This document shows, one piece after another, positions 36,386 through 44,627 of a stretch of DNA of 64,000 bases. The notes under the pieces were generated by a model. That model saw nothing but the letters and a program-made list of their open reading frames with translations, had not been told where the DNA came from and ran no database searches. Within the stretch, counting starts at the first letter, position 1. Every line of letters begins with the position of its first letter. The stretch is from Tardiphaga sp. 709 (lineage in GTDB: Bacteria; Pseudomonadota; Alphaproteobacteria; Rhizobiales; Xanthobacteraceae). The DNA lies in contig NZ_CP135529.1 of assembly GCF_032401055.1 (NCBI RefSeq), forward strand, positions 4,958,501-5,022,500, written 5' to 3'. The position numbers and the translations under genes were made by a program.

Positions 36386-37360
36386 ATGACCACGCGCCGA
36401 CAGGTGATGAAGCTCGCCGCCTTTGCTGCCAGCCAGACCGCGTTGATGGGCGCGGTGCGTGCCGAGGGCGGTGTCGATCTTGGCGCGGCCGTGTCGGCTG
36501 CGCTCCCCTTCGCGCAACAGACGCCGATGCGTATCGGCGCGGCGGCGTTGCGCGTCCGCGACCTCGGCAAGATGCGGATCTATTACACAGACCTGCTGAA
36601 GCTCGATACCATCAGTGCGGACAAGACCGAGGTCGTGCTCGGCGTCGATGGCGTGGCGCTGTTGCATCTGATCCATCGGCCCGATGCGCCGCTGGAAGCG
36701 CAGACCACCGCCGGGCTGTTTCACACCGCGTTCCTGATGCCGAGCCGCGCGGACTTCGCGCGCTGGCTGGTCCATGCCGCGCTGGCGCGCACGCCGTTCG
36801 ACGGCTTTGCCGATCATCATGTCAGCGAAGCGTCCTATCTCACCGATCCCGAGGGCAACGGCATCGAGGTCTATTCGGACCGGCCGCCGTCGGCGTGGAA
36901 ATGGACCGGCGACATGGTGACCATGGGGACCGACCAGCTCGATATCGACAATATCGTGGCGCAGACGGACACGACCCGCGATCAATATCACACCGCGCCG
37001 AAGGCGCTGCGTATCGGCCACATGCATCTACGCGTCGGCGATGTCGCGCGTGGGCGCAATTTTTATGAGGGTCTGATCGGCATGGAGCCGACGCGGCTTG
37101 GCCGGCCGGGTGTCGCATTCCTGTCGTCAGGTCGCTATCACCATCACATCGGCATCAACACATGGCAGAGCGCTGGCAGCGGTCCGCGCAATGCGCAGGA
37201 GACCGGGCTGGCCTGGTTTTCGCTCCGGATTGCCGATAATGCCGTGATGGCCGACCGCAAGCACCGTCTTGCGGCGGCGGGTCTGTCAGGCGAGTCGATC
37301 ACAGATGGCATTGCGATCGCCGATCCCTGGGGCACTCAGGTGCGGCTCGTGAAAGCGTAG
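36386..37360 (+). CDS. Tat-exported VOC family (CatE-like dioxygenase/glyoxalase fold) protein
   Basis: 324 residues. The N-terminus MTTRRQVMKLAAFAAS with a following hydrophobic run and VRA is a good twin-arginine signal. Two VOC units follow: the first has AAALRVRDLGKMRIYYTDLL, LFHTAFLMPSR (metal His) and LTDPEGNGIEVYSD (metal Glu); the second has GHMHLRVGDVARGRNFYEGL and YHHHIGINTW. This two-module pattern resembles Bacillus CatE-type catechol 2,3-dioxygenases. Such enzymes are normally cytoplasmic, so a Tat signal is unusual. It is divergent from the tannase gene, sharing a 210-bp control region. Confidence 0.85.
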   Translation: MTTRRQVMKLAAFAASQTALMGAVRAEGGVDLGAAVSAALPFAQQTPMRIGAAALRVRDLGKMRIYYTDLLKLDTISADKTEVVLGVDGVALLHLIHRPDAPLEAQTTAGLFHTAFLMPSRADFARWLVHAALARTPFDGFADHHVSEASYLTDPEGNGIEVYSDRPPSAWKWTGDMVTMGTDQLDIDNIVAQTDTTRDQYHTAPKALRIGHMHLRVGDVARGRNFYEGLIGMEPTRLGRPGVAFLSSGRYHHHIGINTWQSAGSGPRNAQETGLAWFSLRIADNAVMADRKHRLAAAGLSGESITDGIAIADPWGTQVRLVKA

Positions 37361-37372
37361 AATTTGAAACTC

Positions 37373-37486
37373 GTCATTCCGGGGCGCGCTCTTGCGCGAA
37401 CCCGGAATCCCGAAATGTTCTAATTACATCCAGATTCCGGGTTCGCGAACGTCACCTGACGGCGCCGCTTCGCGACCCGGAATGAC
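37373..37486. repeat. Palindromic dispersed-type repeat element (114 bp)
   Basis: Bounded by GTCATTCCGGG and CCCGGAATGAC, with internal inverted copies (AACCCGGAATC near 37399 and GATTCCGGGTT near 37433). It is a paired-hairpin element like those common in Bradyrhizobium-type genomes and shares its GCGCTCTTGCGCGAACCCGG stretch with the element at 34231. It lies between convergent genes. Confidence 0.75.
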
Positions 37487-37505
37487 AGCTTCAATCGCGA
37501 CAGGC

Positions 37506-37694
37506 CTACGCCTCAGCCAATTCGAAATACCGCGGCGCGTCGCGCCAGCCATGGGCTGCAGCGTGGAGCGCCTTGGCGCGATAGTCCAGTTCGAGATCGC
37601 AGAGCATGCCGCGCATTTCCAGATCGCTCTCCTCGCGGGCGAGGCGGTTGCAATTGTCCGCGCGATCTCTGAAATAATTTTCTGACATAATCAT
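37506..37694 (-). CDS. Small conserved-type helical protein
   Basis: 62 residues (SENYFRDRADNCNRLAREES, DLEMRGMLCDLELDYRAKAL). The pattern of a short N-terminal 'YFRDRADNCNRLA' helix and a second helix is seen in many unnamed small proteins of Bradyrhizobium-like bacteria. The start is the first of two closely spaced ATGs (37694, 37688) behind GGAAA. Function unknown. Confidence 0.7.
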   Translation of the reverse strand: MIMSENYFRDRADNCNRLAREESDLEMRGMLCDLELDYRAKALHAAAHGWRDAPRYFELAEA

Positions 37695-37816
37695 CGGTAT
37701 CGTTTTCCATCGGCTTCGATGGAACTTCGCTGTCCGGTTTGGCGAAGACGTGGCGGCATGCCATCAAATACGTGGCAGTTCCCGCTTTTCGCGTTGCGAA
37801 AGATTGCGCAGCAATG

Positions 37817-38035
37817 CTACGGCGCGCCGTTCGCGCCTGCGGTCACGGCGTGCGACACGAGCGCATGGGCATCAGTGATGCCGCCGGCCGCATGGCGCAC
37901 GATGGTCTCCGCCATCATCGCCTTCGTCGCCGGCGTACGATGCTGTACGGCGATCTGCTGCACGGCGATATCCAGCACCTGGCGCAGCGTGGCCACATAG
38001 TTTGCGTCGAACTTCGGTGTCGGGTCGGTTGTCAT
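37817..38035 (-). CDS. Small protein of unknown function
   Basis: 72 residues (TTDPTPKFDANYVATLRQVL, then HRTPATKAMMAETIVRHAAG). The ATG at 38035 has GGAG seven bases upstream. Predicted helical and soluble, no family recognised. The divergent 326-bp gap 38036-38361 beyond it holds no gene or clear signal. Confidence 0.6.
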   Translation of the reverse strand: MTTDPTPKFDANYVATLRQVLDIAVQQIAVQHRTPATKAMMAETIVRHAAGGITDAHALVSHAVTAGANGAP

Positions 38036-38361
38036 GATACACTCCGTCGTCTCGAGCTGCGCGGACCATGCTGACGCATTGGGGCGTATCTTGGTCCGTG
38101 CGATGAAACGTCGATGACGGCTAGTGACATTGTTTTGAAGTTAGAGCGTTGAACCTTCATGCGGTGTTGCGCGACATCCCGCCACGCGCAGTATGACTTG
38201 CGCATTCGAATAAAACGCAGTGCAAAAATCTTCAGGATTTGTGAAACCCGCGTGACATCGCGTGCACATTCGCGCGATCGATCACGATGCGGCTTTTCTG
38301 AATGTGGTGTTTAACTGACGCTAGGTCATTCTTTCGCAGGCTTGCGGCGTGACACTCGCGC
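38036..38361. other. Intergenic region, nothing recognised
   Basis: 326 bp between two minus-strand genes. No open frame with a ribosome site, repeat family member or promoter of good quality was seen. The sequence has slightly lower GC than its flanks. Confidence 0.4.
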
Positions 38362-39066
38362 CTAGCGTTCCTGCATGATGCTGAGCGGAATGTTGACCTC
38401 GCAGCTGAGGCCATCGGGATCGAAGCGCAGGCGTGCTTCGCCCTGCAGCTGCCCGGGCAGCGCCTGTTCGATCAGACGGCTGCCGAAACTCTTCCGTGAC
38501 GGTTCGATCACCGGCGGTCCGCCGCTTTCGTTCCAGCGCAGGATGAAGCGCTTCGGCGTATCCTGCGTCGTTGACCACGAGATCGTGACCCGGCCGGCCG
38601 GCGTGGACAGCGCGCCATATTTGGTGGCGTTGGTGCAAAGCTCGTGGATCACCATTGACAGCGACATGGCAGGCCCGGACGAGATGGCGAGGGTGTCGCC
38701 GGTGATCGTGAACTGATCGAGGCTCTTGGATTGGAATGCGCGCACCGCGCTCTCGATCAGCGAACGGCAGCTCGCGCCGGTCCAGGTCTCGCGGATCAGC
38801 AGATCCTGCGCCACCGCCAGCGCCTGCAGGCGATCGCCGATGGTCTTGGCAGCTTCTTCGAGGCTGCCGGCCGTGCGCAGGCTCTGCGATGTAATGGCCG
38901 ACACGATGGCAAGGGTGTTCTTGACGCGGTGATGCAGTTCACCGATCACCACTTCCTGCAGCTTGGCCGCGATGGCGAGCGCCTGCGCATCGACGCCAGC
39001 CTTCGCGAGCAGTTCCTTGAGATAGTCAGGCTCGTTCTCGATCGAGCGCGGCAAAGGAATGGTCAT
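38362..39066 (-). CDS. HWE/HisKA_2-type sensor histidine kinase without sensor domain
   Basis: 234 residues: after 40 residues it goes straight into the dimerisation box (VVIGELHHRVKNTLAIVSAI, phospho-acceptor His) and the ATPase (MVIHELCTNATKYGALS, LRWNESGGPPV, KSFGSRLIEQALPGQL). No PAS, GAF or membrane segment is present, so the input must come from a partner protein or it phosphorylates constitutively. There is no response regulator next to it. It is related to the larger kinase at 26792 but not a close copy. Confidence 0.88.
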   Translation of the reverse strand: MTIPLPRSIENEPDYLKELLAKAGVDAQALAIAAKLQEVVIGELHHRVKNTLAIVSAITSQSLRTAGSLEEAAKTIGDRLQALAVAQDLLIRETWTGASCRSLIESAVRAFQSKSLDQFTITGDTLAISSGPAMSLSMVIHELCTNATKYGALSTPAGRVTISWSTTQDTPKRFILRWNESGGPPVIEPSRKSFGSRLIEQALPGQLQGEARLRFDPDGLSCEVNIPLSIMQER

Positions 39067-39223
39067 TCCCCGCAGTAACAGGTTGGTACGGTTCCGTACA
39101 TTGCAAAGGTTGGGCTGTATGGGACGGGAAGATGCCTCTTTCTATGCCTGATGGTTCCGGCGAGATGGTTCGATCCTTCCGCCCTGGCGCATGCTAGCCT
39201 CGTGCACATCACCCGGAGGTTTC

Positions 39224-39463
39224 ATGGAAAAACCGCTCAGGACTGCGAACGAGCTGGAGGATTTGATCAAGCAGCGGACGATCCACCTCTTCGGCCCCTG
39301 GCCGAAGGCGATGACCTTGTTCGTGTTTGAGGAGCGCATGGGCTGGAATGTCAGCATCAGTTCCGCCGACACGGATGGCAACGCGTTCTATCGCAGCCAG
39401 GCGTTGGGCACGGCCCTGGTGCTGCAGGACAAGTTCAATCTCAGTCAGCCGGTTGCCAGCTGA
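39224..39463 (+). CDS. Small protein of unknown function
   Basis: 79 residues from the ATG at 39224 with a strong GGAGG four bases upstream. The sequence (LRTANELEDLIKQRTIHLFG, WPKAMTLFVFEERMGWNVSI) looks like a small alpha/beta protein. Homologues are likely in rhizobia, but I recognise no named domain. It is the only gene in the gap between two minus-strand genes. Confidence 0.72.
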   Translation: MEKPLRTANELEDLIKQRTIHLFGPWPKAMTLFVFEERMGWNVSISSADTDGNAFYRSQALGTALVLQDKFNLSQPVAS

Positions 39464-39583
39464 CCTGCCCATGTGCGTTCAGAACGGGTGCGCACGCGAG
39501 AGGCTGCCACGGTCCGTTATTCCGCAAAGAACGGCCCGCCATGTTTGAAACGCGCCGCAGCGCTCCGCTTATGGGCTCGCCGC

Positions 39584-40021
39584 TTACCGCAGCGAGATGG
39601 CGAGGCCCGAGAGATCGGCATTGACCATCAATCCGGTCTGGCGACCGCTGAGTTCCAGCAGCGCGCCTTTCTCGTTGGTGAGCACTATGGCGCTGACGCC
39701 GCGGCCGACGGCAGCACCCGCGCCGCCTGCGCCATAGACGCCGGCCACATCGCCCGGGCTGTTGATGCGGCTGACGCGGCCGGACAGATAGGTCTGCGAT
39801 GCGCCGAATACGAGGCCCGCGCTCAAGCCGCCGATCGACAGTGGATAGGTCCGGCCGCGAAAGGTCAGCGTGCCCGAACCGCCCGACGCGCCGATGAACC
39901 AGCCGCCCTTCAGCACATTGATGCGGATCGTGCCGCTATCGGCGAAAGCCGCGGAGGACAGGCTTGCGCCGATCAGCGCGAGGGCGGCGACGAGGGTGGT
40001 GCGGAAAAGCGAGCGCGACAT
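39584..40021 (-). CDS. DUF1134 / EipA-like exported protein
   Basis: 145 residues from the ATG at 40021 with a signal peptide (MSRSLFRTTLVAALALIGAS ... AFA). The mature part is a compact run of beta strands rich in Gly: RINVLKGGWFIGASGGSGTL, YPLSIGGLSAGLVFGASQTY, AGVYGAGGAGAAVGRG and SGRQTGLMVNADLSGLAISL. This is the DUF1134 pattern, whose founder EipA supports envelope integrity in Brucella and relatives. It is shorter than typical EipA (no N-terminal extension), so it may be a divergent paralogue. Confidence 0.75.
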   Translation of the reverse strand: MSRSLFRTTLVAALALIGASLSSAAFADSGTIRINVLKGGWFIGASGGSGTLTFRGRTYPLSIGGLSAGLVFGASQTYLSGRVSRINSPGDVAGVYGAGGAGAAVGRGVSAIVLTNEKGALLELSGRQTGLMVNADLSGLAISLR

Positions 40022-40161
40022 GGGATTTCCTCTGAAAAATGATTCGTTGGGCGCAAGGCGAGGCCGGCACAATCCAGCAAAATGGTTGCGGGGTCCATGG
40101 GCTCGCGAGCGGCGAGGGCGCTGCAATTGACAAATGCAGGTCCCGCCAAACACACTCGGCC

Positions 40162-41181
40162 ATGGCCAGGACCGTCCTCTTCCTCTGCACCGGCAACTAC
40201 TATCGCAGCCGCTATGCGGAAGAACTCTTCAATCACCTGGCGCGCCGTGCCGGTCTGGACTGGGAGGCGACGTCGCACGCCCTGGCCATCGAGCGGGGCA
40301 GCGACAATGTCGGCCCGATGGCGCGACAGACCATCGACGCGCTGACCGTCGATGGCATCTCGCCCCTTGGCGCGTCGCGGATGCCGGCGGTCTGCACGCA
40401 TGATGCGCTTGCAGCGTCCGATATGGTCGTGGCCGTGAAGGAGGCAGAGCACCGTGCTTTGCTCACCGAGCGCTTTCCGGGCTGGGAAGACCGCGTGACC
40501 TATTGGCACGTGCATGACATCGACGTGGCGCCTCCCGAAGTCGCGCTGGGCGAGCTGAAAGCGCATGTCGCGCGTCTGGTGCGTGAGCTGGCTGAACCTC
40601 CCCATACGAGCCTGATCGCTTCCGCCATGTGGCAACTCGTCGAACGCCATATGGGGCACGTCGGCTATAAAGGCGGCGTCAAGTCCGAAGGACTTGCGTG
40701 GGAGCCACCGGTCATCGATTGCTCCGGCTGGGCTGCGCTGCTGCTGTCCAGCGCGATGCAGGCGATGAATGATGCATCCAAAAGCGGCGTCTTCAGCACC
40801 AGTGAGATTGCCGGGATTTCGACTTGGTCCGATCGCATGATCGAAGTCATCGAGGCCCGCACCGGGTTTATTCTCGAAGGCGATCGGATAGATCTCGAAA
40901 GCCTGCCGCGTTTTGCCACCATCGGCTTGCGACAGGGTGGCGGAGCATGGGCCGCGAACCATCCGCGGCCACGCGGGATTACCCATGTGGTTCAGATCGT
41001 GCGCCGCCCCGATGACGATGCGCCGTTCGTGACGGAGTCGCAGGGCTGGGCAACGCCCTCTGGTCTCCGGTTGCTGCCGCTGGCGGATTGGCTTGATATC
41101 AGCCGCGTGTGGCTCAAATCCGGCGAAGCGTGGGCGGTCGATCCGTTTGCGCCGTGCGTGCATCGCGCAGGCGTGGCGTAA
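40162..41181 (+). CDS. Low-molecular-weight phosphatase fused to NlpC/P60-like domain
   Basis: 339 residues from the ATG at 40162. Residues 1-147 are a low-molecular-weight tyrosine phosphatase / arsenate reductase-like domain: VLFLCTGNYYRSRYAEELFN contains the phosphate loop C-T-G-N-Y-Y-R (CX5R). Residues 150-339 look like an NlpC/P60-type cysteine peptidase: PPVIDCSGWAALLLSSAMQA with the DCSG nucleophile, then a His in RGITHVVQIVRR and a polar residue in FVTESQGWATPSG. No signal peptide, so both activities would be cytosolic. I know of no characterised protein with this pairing. The usual late catalytic Asp-Pro of the phosphatase appears as DIDVAPP and may be altered. Confidence 0.75.
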   Translation: MARTVLFLCTGNYYRSRYAEELFNHLARRAGLDWEATSHALAIERGSDNVGPMARQTIDALTVDGISPLGASRMPAVCTHDALAASDMVVAVKEAEHRALLTERFPGWEDRVTYWHVHDIDVAPPEVALGELKAHVARLVRELAEPPHTSLIASAMWQLVERHMGHVGYKGGVKSEGLAWEPPVIDCSGWAALLLSSAMQAMNDASKSGVFSTSEIAGISTWSDRMIEVIEARTGFILEGDRIDLESLPRFATIGLRQGGGAWAANHPRPRGITHVVQIVRRPDDDAPFVTESQGWATPSGLRLLPLADWLDISRVWLKSGEAWAVDPFAPCVHRAGVA

Positions 41182-41211
41182 AGCCAACGCCTGCGAATTG
41201 CGAAGACCGCA

Positions 41212-41445
41212 TCAATTGATGCTGTGAAAGAACCACTTCACCAGCAACACGCCGCTGCCGACCGCCACCACCGCGATCCCGTAACCGGTCAGGATGTCGC
41301 CCTGCGTGCCGCCAAATGGCCACAACGCGGCAACGCAGAGGCCGATGGCGAATGTCAGCATGACGTAAAACAGAATGCCACGCTCTTCCGGCTTCGACGC
41401 CAGCGCCTGCATGATGAATTCCAGAAGGGGACTTGGCTCGGACAT
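41212..41445 (-). CDS. Small two-helix membrane protein
   Basis: 77 residues with two hydrophobic segments (GILFYVMLTFAIGLCVAALW and GYGIAVVAVGSGVLLVKWFF) separated by a short loop (PFGGTQGDILT). No family recognised. It converges with the phosphatase fusion gene (30 bp between stops). Confidence 0.65.
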   Translation of the reverse strand: MSEPSPLLEFIMQALASKPEERGILFYVMLTFAIGLCVAALWPFGGTQGDILTGYGIAVVAVGSGVLLVKWFFHSIN

Positions 41446-41776
41446 CGACTACGGCTCCTCGTCCGATGAGACGCGGGAGCGGCATGTCGGGTTCAATGAT
41501 GGCCTGTGCCCGGTTCTGGACCGGAAAGAGCAGCAGATCGAACGGCTTCGGTCCAACAGCGACGAGTTCGGGCGCCTCGCTTGAGCTCGCGCCGATCGTG
41601 TCCAGGCCATCATTTTTGAATGAAAACTGCACGTCCGCGCGTCGATTGCACAAGAAGCCAAGGAAAACTCAACGGCAATTCAAGGTGCCTACAAGGCTTT
41701 CCGGCCCGTACGCGCGCATTCTGGCAGTGCTTTCAGGAGCAAGGCCACGGATGGCCCGAACAATCGGAGGAAGGTC
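41446..41776. other. Region without recognisable gene upstream of the AraC locus
   Basis: 331 bp. Short frames exist on both strands but none has a good ribosome site or a recognisable product. Given the truncated gene that begins at 41777, this may be the edge of a rearranged segment. Confidence 0.4.
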
Positions 41777-41851
41777 ATGAGGATGATCGTCATGGGCGGT
41801 ACAGGTCTTATCGGACGCACACGAACGCCTGATGCAGGTGCACGTCCATGA
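41777..41851 (+). pseudogene. Remnant of a Rossmann-fold NAD(P)-binding (SDR/NmrA-like) gene
   Basis: A 24-codon frame with a strong ribosome site (GGAGGAAGG) gives MRMIVMGGTGLIGRTRTPDA and four more residues. MIVMGGTGLIG is the first strand and glycine loop (GxxGxxG) of atypical SDR/NmrA-like proteins; the homology stops abruptly after the loop. The stop TGA overlaps the ATG of the AraC gene as ATGA. It is therefore either a gene remnant left by a deletion or a decayed gene now acting as a coupled leader frame. Confidence 0.6.
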
Positions 41852-42792
41852 CCAAGCCTCACGATCGTTCGAATGACCCGGTAGCCGCATCTGAGGCGCC
41901 CCAGGAAACTCCGTCCCATGCCGAGCGGCGTTCTGCCGGTGCGGAGATGTCCCGCGTGCTCGGGACCACACCATTTCACATGGCTTTGGATTCCTCCGGT
42001 GCCGGAATCACCCACTGGAAGCACGAGCCATTGCACGACGTCGTCGAGCCCATGACCCATCACGTCATCATGGCTTACAACGGTTCGATGCAGCGCATGG
42101 AGCGGCGGTCAGGAAGATCGGTTGCGATTGGAACGTTTCGTCCCGGTGTTGTGATCATCATTCCAGAAGGATCAAGCTCCCGATGGGATATTCCGAAACC
42201 TGTTGATGTCGTTCAGCTCTATCTTCCGCACAGAATACTCGAGCGCGTTGCCCACGAAGCCGACATCGCCGCTCCTGGCGACCTTCTGGAGCGAACGGCG
42301 CATCCCGATCCCATCACATCGCGGTTGCTCATAAGTGCGGCGGACGTGCTGGAGGGCAATGCGGCCCTGGATGCCCTGTTCAGGCAGCAAGTGACGGATC
42401 TTCTGGCCACGCGCCTGCTGGCTGCGCACACCGGCGCGCCAACTACGTTCCAGCAGACCATGGGTGGGCTGGCGCCGAAGACGCTGCTACGCGCCATCGA
42501 ACGTTTGCGCTCGGACAGCGATACGGACGTCTCTCTTTCCGCCCTGGCCTCGGATGCCGGCCTGTCGCGCTTTCACTTCTGCCGCGCTTTCAAGGAAAGC
42601 ACCGGGCTTTCGCCACATGCCTGGTTGCGCCAACACCGGCTCGAGCAGGCCATGAACATGCTGCGCGACACCGACGCATCGGTCGTGTCGGTGGCAGCGG
42701 CGCTTGGCTATGCCTCGCAGACAGCCTTCGCAGCGGCGTTCAGGAAGCTGACCGGAGAAAGTCCAAGCGATTGGCGCCGACGGACGCGTTAG
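41848..42792 (+). CDS. AraC family transcriptional regulator
   Basis: 314 residues. The C-terminal 100 residues form the two helix-turn-helix units: LSALASDAGLSRFHFCRAFK followed by STGLSPHAWLRQHRLEQAMN, and VAAALGYASQTAFAAAFRKL with the terminal GESPSDWRRR. The N-terminal half (THWKHEPLHDVVEPMTHHVI, FRPGVVIIIPEGSSSRWDI) is a cupin-like effector domain. The ATG at 41848 overlaps the stop of the small remnant frame. It probably controls the flavoprotein, MBL and SDR genes downstream on the same strand. Confidence 0.9.
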   Translation: MTKPHDRSNDPVAASEAPQETPSHAERRSAGAEMSRVLGTTPFHMALDSSGAGITHWKHEPLHDVVEPMTHHVIMAYNGSMQRMERRSGRSVAIGTFRPGVVIIIPEGSSSRWDIPKPVDVVQLYLPHRILERVAHEADIAAPGDLLERTAHPDPITSRLLISAADVLEGNAALDALFRQQVTDLLATRLLAAHTGAPTTFQQTMGGLAPKTLLRAIERLRSDSDTDVSLSALASDAGLSRFHFCRAFKESTGLSPHAWLRQHRLEQAMNMLRDTDASVVSVAAALGYASQTAFAAAFRKLTGESPSDWRRRTR

Positions 42793-42893
42793 CCGCAATC
42801 TCTCGACAGGTACGTCAATCGCTCTGGGGCAGTTGCAGATCCGATCAGCTAGATCATCACCGTGCCCACGCCAATAACGGACGGAGACAGACA

Positions 42894-43223
42894 ATGGCCT
42901 GGAAGACCTTCGTCGACCCACTTGCAATGATACCGCGACGGAGAGTCGTCACGAGCTCTCTGATATATGGACTTTCACTGACCATTCGACTGACGACATC
43001 GACGGGGGAAGAGGCCGAGAAGCCAGCGCAGACCGCGCAAGACAGCACTCCTTCGTTGTCCATCATCGTGAGCGACGACATCCAGGTTTTGAACGACCGG
43101 TCGCTGACGTCCGCTCAGCCGATCATCTTTCACCGTGACCGGCCGCTGGTTCCGCGGATCTGCCGCGCCGAATGTGAACGTCCCATGCAACTGGCGTCGA
43201 TGCTGGACTGTACCCCGCCATAG
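42894..43223 (+). CDS. Uncertain small frame between AraC and flavoprotein genes
   Basis: 109 codons from an ATG with GGAGAC upstream. The product (AWKTFVDPLAMIPRRRVVTS, LTIRLTTSTGEEAEKPAQTA) is not recognised and has no clear domain, signal peptide or membrane segment. It could be a real orphan or a decayed gene. The rest of the interval 42793-43345 shows nothing else. Confidence 0.3.
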   Translation: MAWKTFVDPLAMIPRRRVVTSSLIYGLSLTIRLTTSTGEEAEKPAQTAQDSTPSLSIIVSDDIQVLNDRSLTSAQPIIFHRDRPLVPRICRAECERPMQLASMLDCTPP

Positions 43224-43345
43224 GGGCTCACTTCGTCGTTTCCCTTCTTCGCGTCATCGTTGATTGCAACAAATTTGCCGCAGGTGAGAAGCGGCGGCGG
43301 TGACGCGCGTACTGCCGAGCAACTTAAACCCAAGGAGAAAATCAC

Positions 43346-44551
43346 ATGCGAATAGTCATCATAGGCGCCGGCTTCGCCGGCATGTACGCCGCATTGTCAG
43401 CAGCCCGCCTGCGCGACATCAAGGGCGTTTCGCCCGAAGAGCTCGAGATCGCGCTGGTCGCACCCGAGCCGACACTGGTCATTCGCCCGCGGCTCTATGA
43501 GCCGAAGCCCGAAACCTTGACGGCGCCTTTGCTGGATGTTCTCAAGGCCGTCGATGTCGTCTATATCAAAGGCAGCGCCGAGGCGATCGACACAACGTCC
43601 CGCACGGTGCAAGTCGCGACCGCCAACAATAAGCGACAGTCGCTCTCCTACGATCGGCTGGTCGTGGCGACTGGAAGCCGGTTGTTCCGCCCGAATATTC
43701 CCGGCCTCGCGGAGCATGGCTTCAGCGTCGACAATCTCGACGATGCGATCGCGCTCGACAAGCATCTGCATAGCCTGGCCGATCGGCCGGCATCGAACGG
43801 ACGCGACACCATCGTCGTAGCCGGCGGCGGCTTCACGGGAATCGAAGCGGCGACCGAGATGCCGGCGCGGCTTCGCGCGATCCTCGGCAAGGACGCCCGG
43901 CCGCGCGTCATCATCGTCGAACGAAACAGTGCGATCGCTCCCGATATGGGCGAGGGTCCACGTCCCATCATCGAGGAGGCGCTGCGCAAGCTCGGTGTGG
44001 AGACCCGGCTCGGTGCCGGCGTTGCCTCGCTGGATGCATCCGGGATCACACTGTCCGACGGCGAACGTATCGAGACTGAGACCGTGATCTGGGCGGCAGG
44101 CATTCGCGCCGCGCCGCTGACCACGCAGATCCCCGCCGAGCGCGACAATTTCGGCCGGCTGCTGGTTGACCGCGATTTGCGCGTACCCTCGGTGCCCGGC
44201 GTCTTCGCTACTGGCGATGCTGCCAGAGCGGCCAGCGACGATGTCGGCAACTACGCGCTGATGTCGTGCCAGCATGCGACGCGGATGGGTGCCTTTGCCG
44301 GCAACAATGCCGCCGCTGAATTATTGCGCATGGCGCCCAGGCCATATCACCAGAAGGCCTACGTCACCTGTCTCGACCTCGGCGAAGCCGGCGCACTGTT
44401 CACGCGCGGCTGGGATCGCAAGGTCGAGATGGTTGGCGACGTCGCCAAGAAGACCAAGCAGGAAATCAACACCGTCTGGATTTATCCGCCGAAGCCCGAG
44501 CGTGCTGCCGCTCTCGCCTCGGCCGATCCGGAGCATGTGACCGAAGTCTAG
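43346..44551 (+). CDS. NAD(P)/FAD-dependent oxidoreductase (NDH-2-like)
   Basis: 401 residues with two dinucleotide-binding motifs: RIVIIGAGFAGMYAALSAAR (FAD) at the N-terminus and TIVVAGGGFTGIEAATEMPA (NADH) near residue 155. Also present are YDRLVVATGSRLFRPNIPG, VIWAAGIRAAP and the late FAD motif GVFATGDAARA. The layout is that of type II NADH dehydrogenases and related disulfide-reductase-like flavoproteins; no C-terminal membrane anchor is seen. AAGGAGAA precedes the ATG. It leads the redox cluster under the AraC gene. Confidence 0.9.
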   Translation: MRIVIIGAGFAGMYAALSAARLRDIKGVSPEELEIALVAPEPTLVIRPRLYEPKPETLTAPLLDVLKAVDVVYIKGSAEAIDTTSRTVQVATANNKRQSLSYDRLVVATGSRLFRPNIPGLAEHGFSVDNLDDAIALDKHLHSLADRPASNGRDTIVVAGGGFTGIEAATEMPARLRAILGKDARPRVIIVERNSAIAPDMGEGPRPIIEEALRKLGVETRLGAGVASLDASGITLSDGERIETETVIWAAGIRAAPLTTQIPAERDNFGRLLVDRDLRVPSVPGVFATGDAARAASDDVGNYALMSCQHATRMGAFAGNNAAAELLRMAPRPYHQKAYVTCLDLGEAGALFTRGWDRKVEMVGDVAKKTKQEINTVWIYPPKPERAAALASADPEHVTEV

Positions 44552-44627
44552 CCACCTCACACAAGAAAGGACCGTGCTCCATGCAGGAGCGCGGTCAGCT
44601 CTCACGATCAACCAGGAGGACCCACAG

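Noticed and set aside
36176-37027. Minus-strand extension of the tannase frame giving a 904-residue protein
   Set aside because: The extra part is antisense to the VOC gene, which has clear motifs and a Tat signal, and the tannase has its own ribosome site and signal peptide at 36175.
39067-39120. GGAAC...GTT motif upstream of the HWE kinase as an EcfG (general stress) promoter
   Set aside because: The spacing between the two boxes is about 11 bases instead of the required 16-17.
39973-41187. 404-codon minus-strand frame over the phosphatase-NlpC/P60 gene
   Set aside because: No recognisable domain, unusual composition, and fully overlapped by a plus-strand gene with catalytic motifs.
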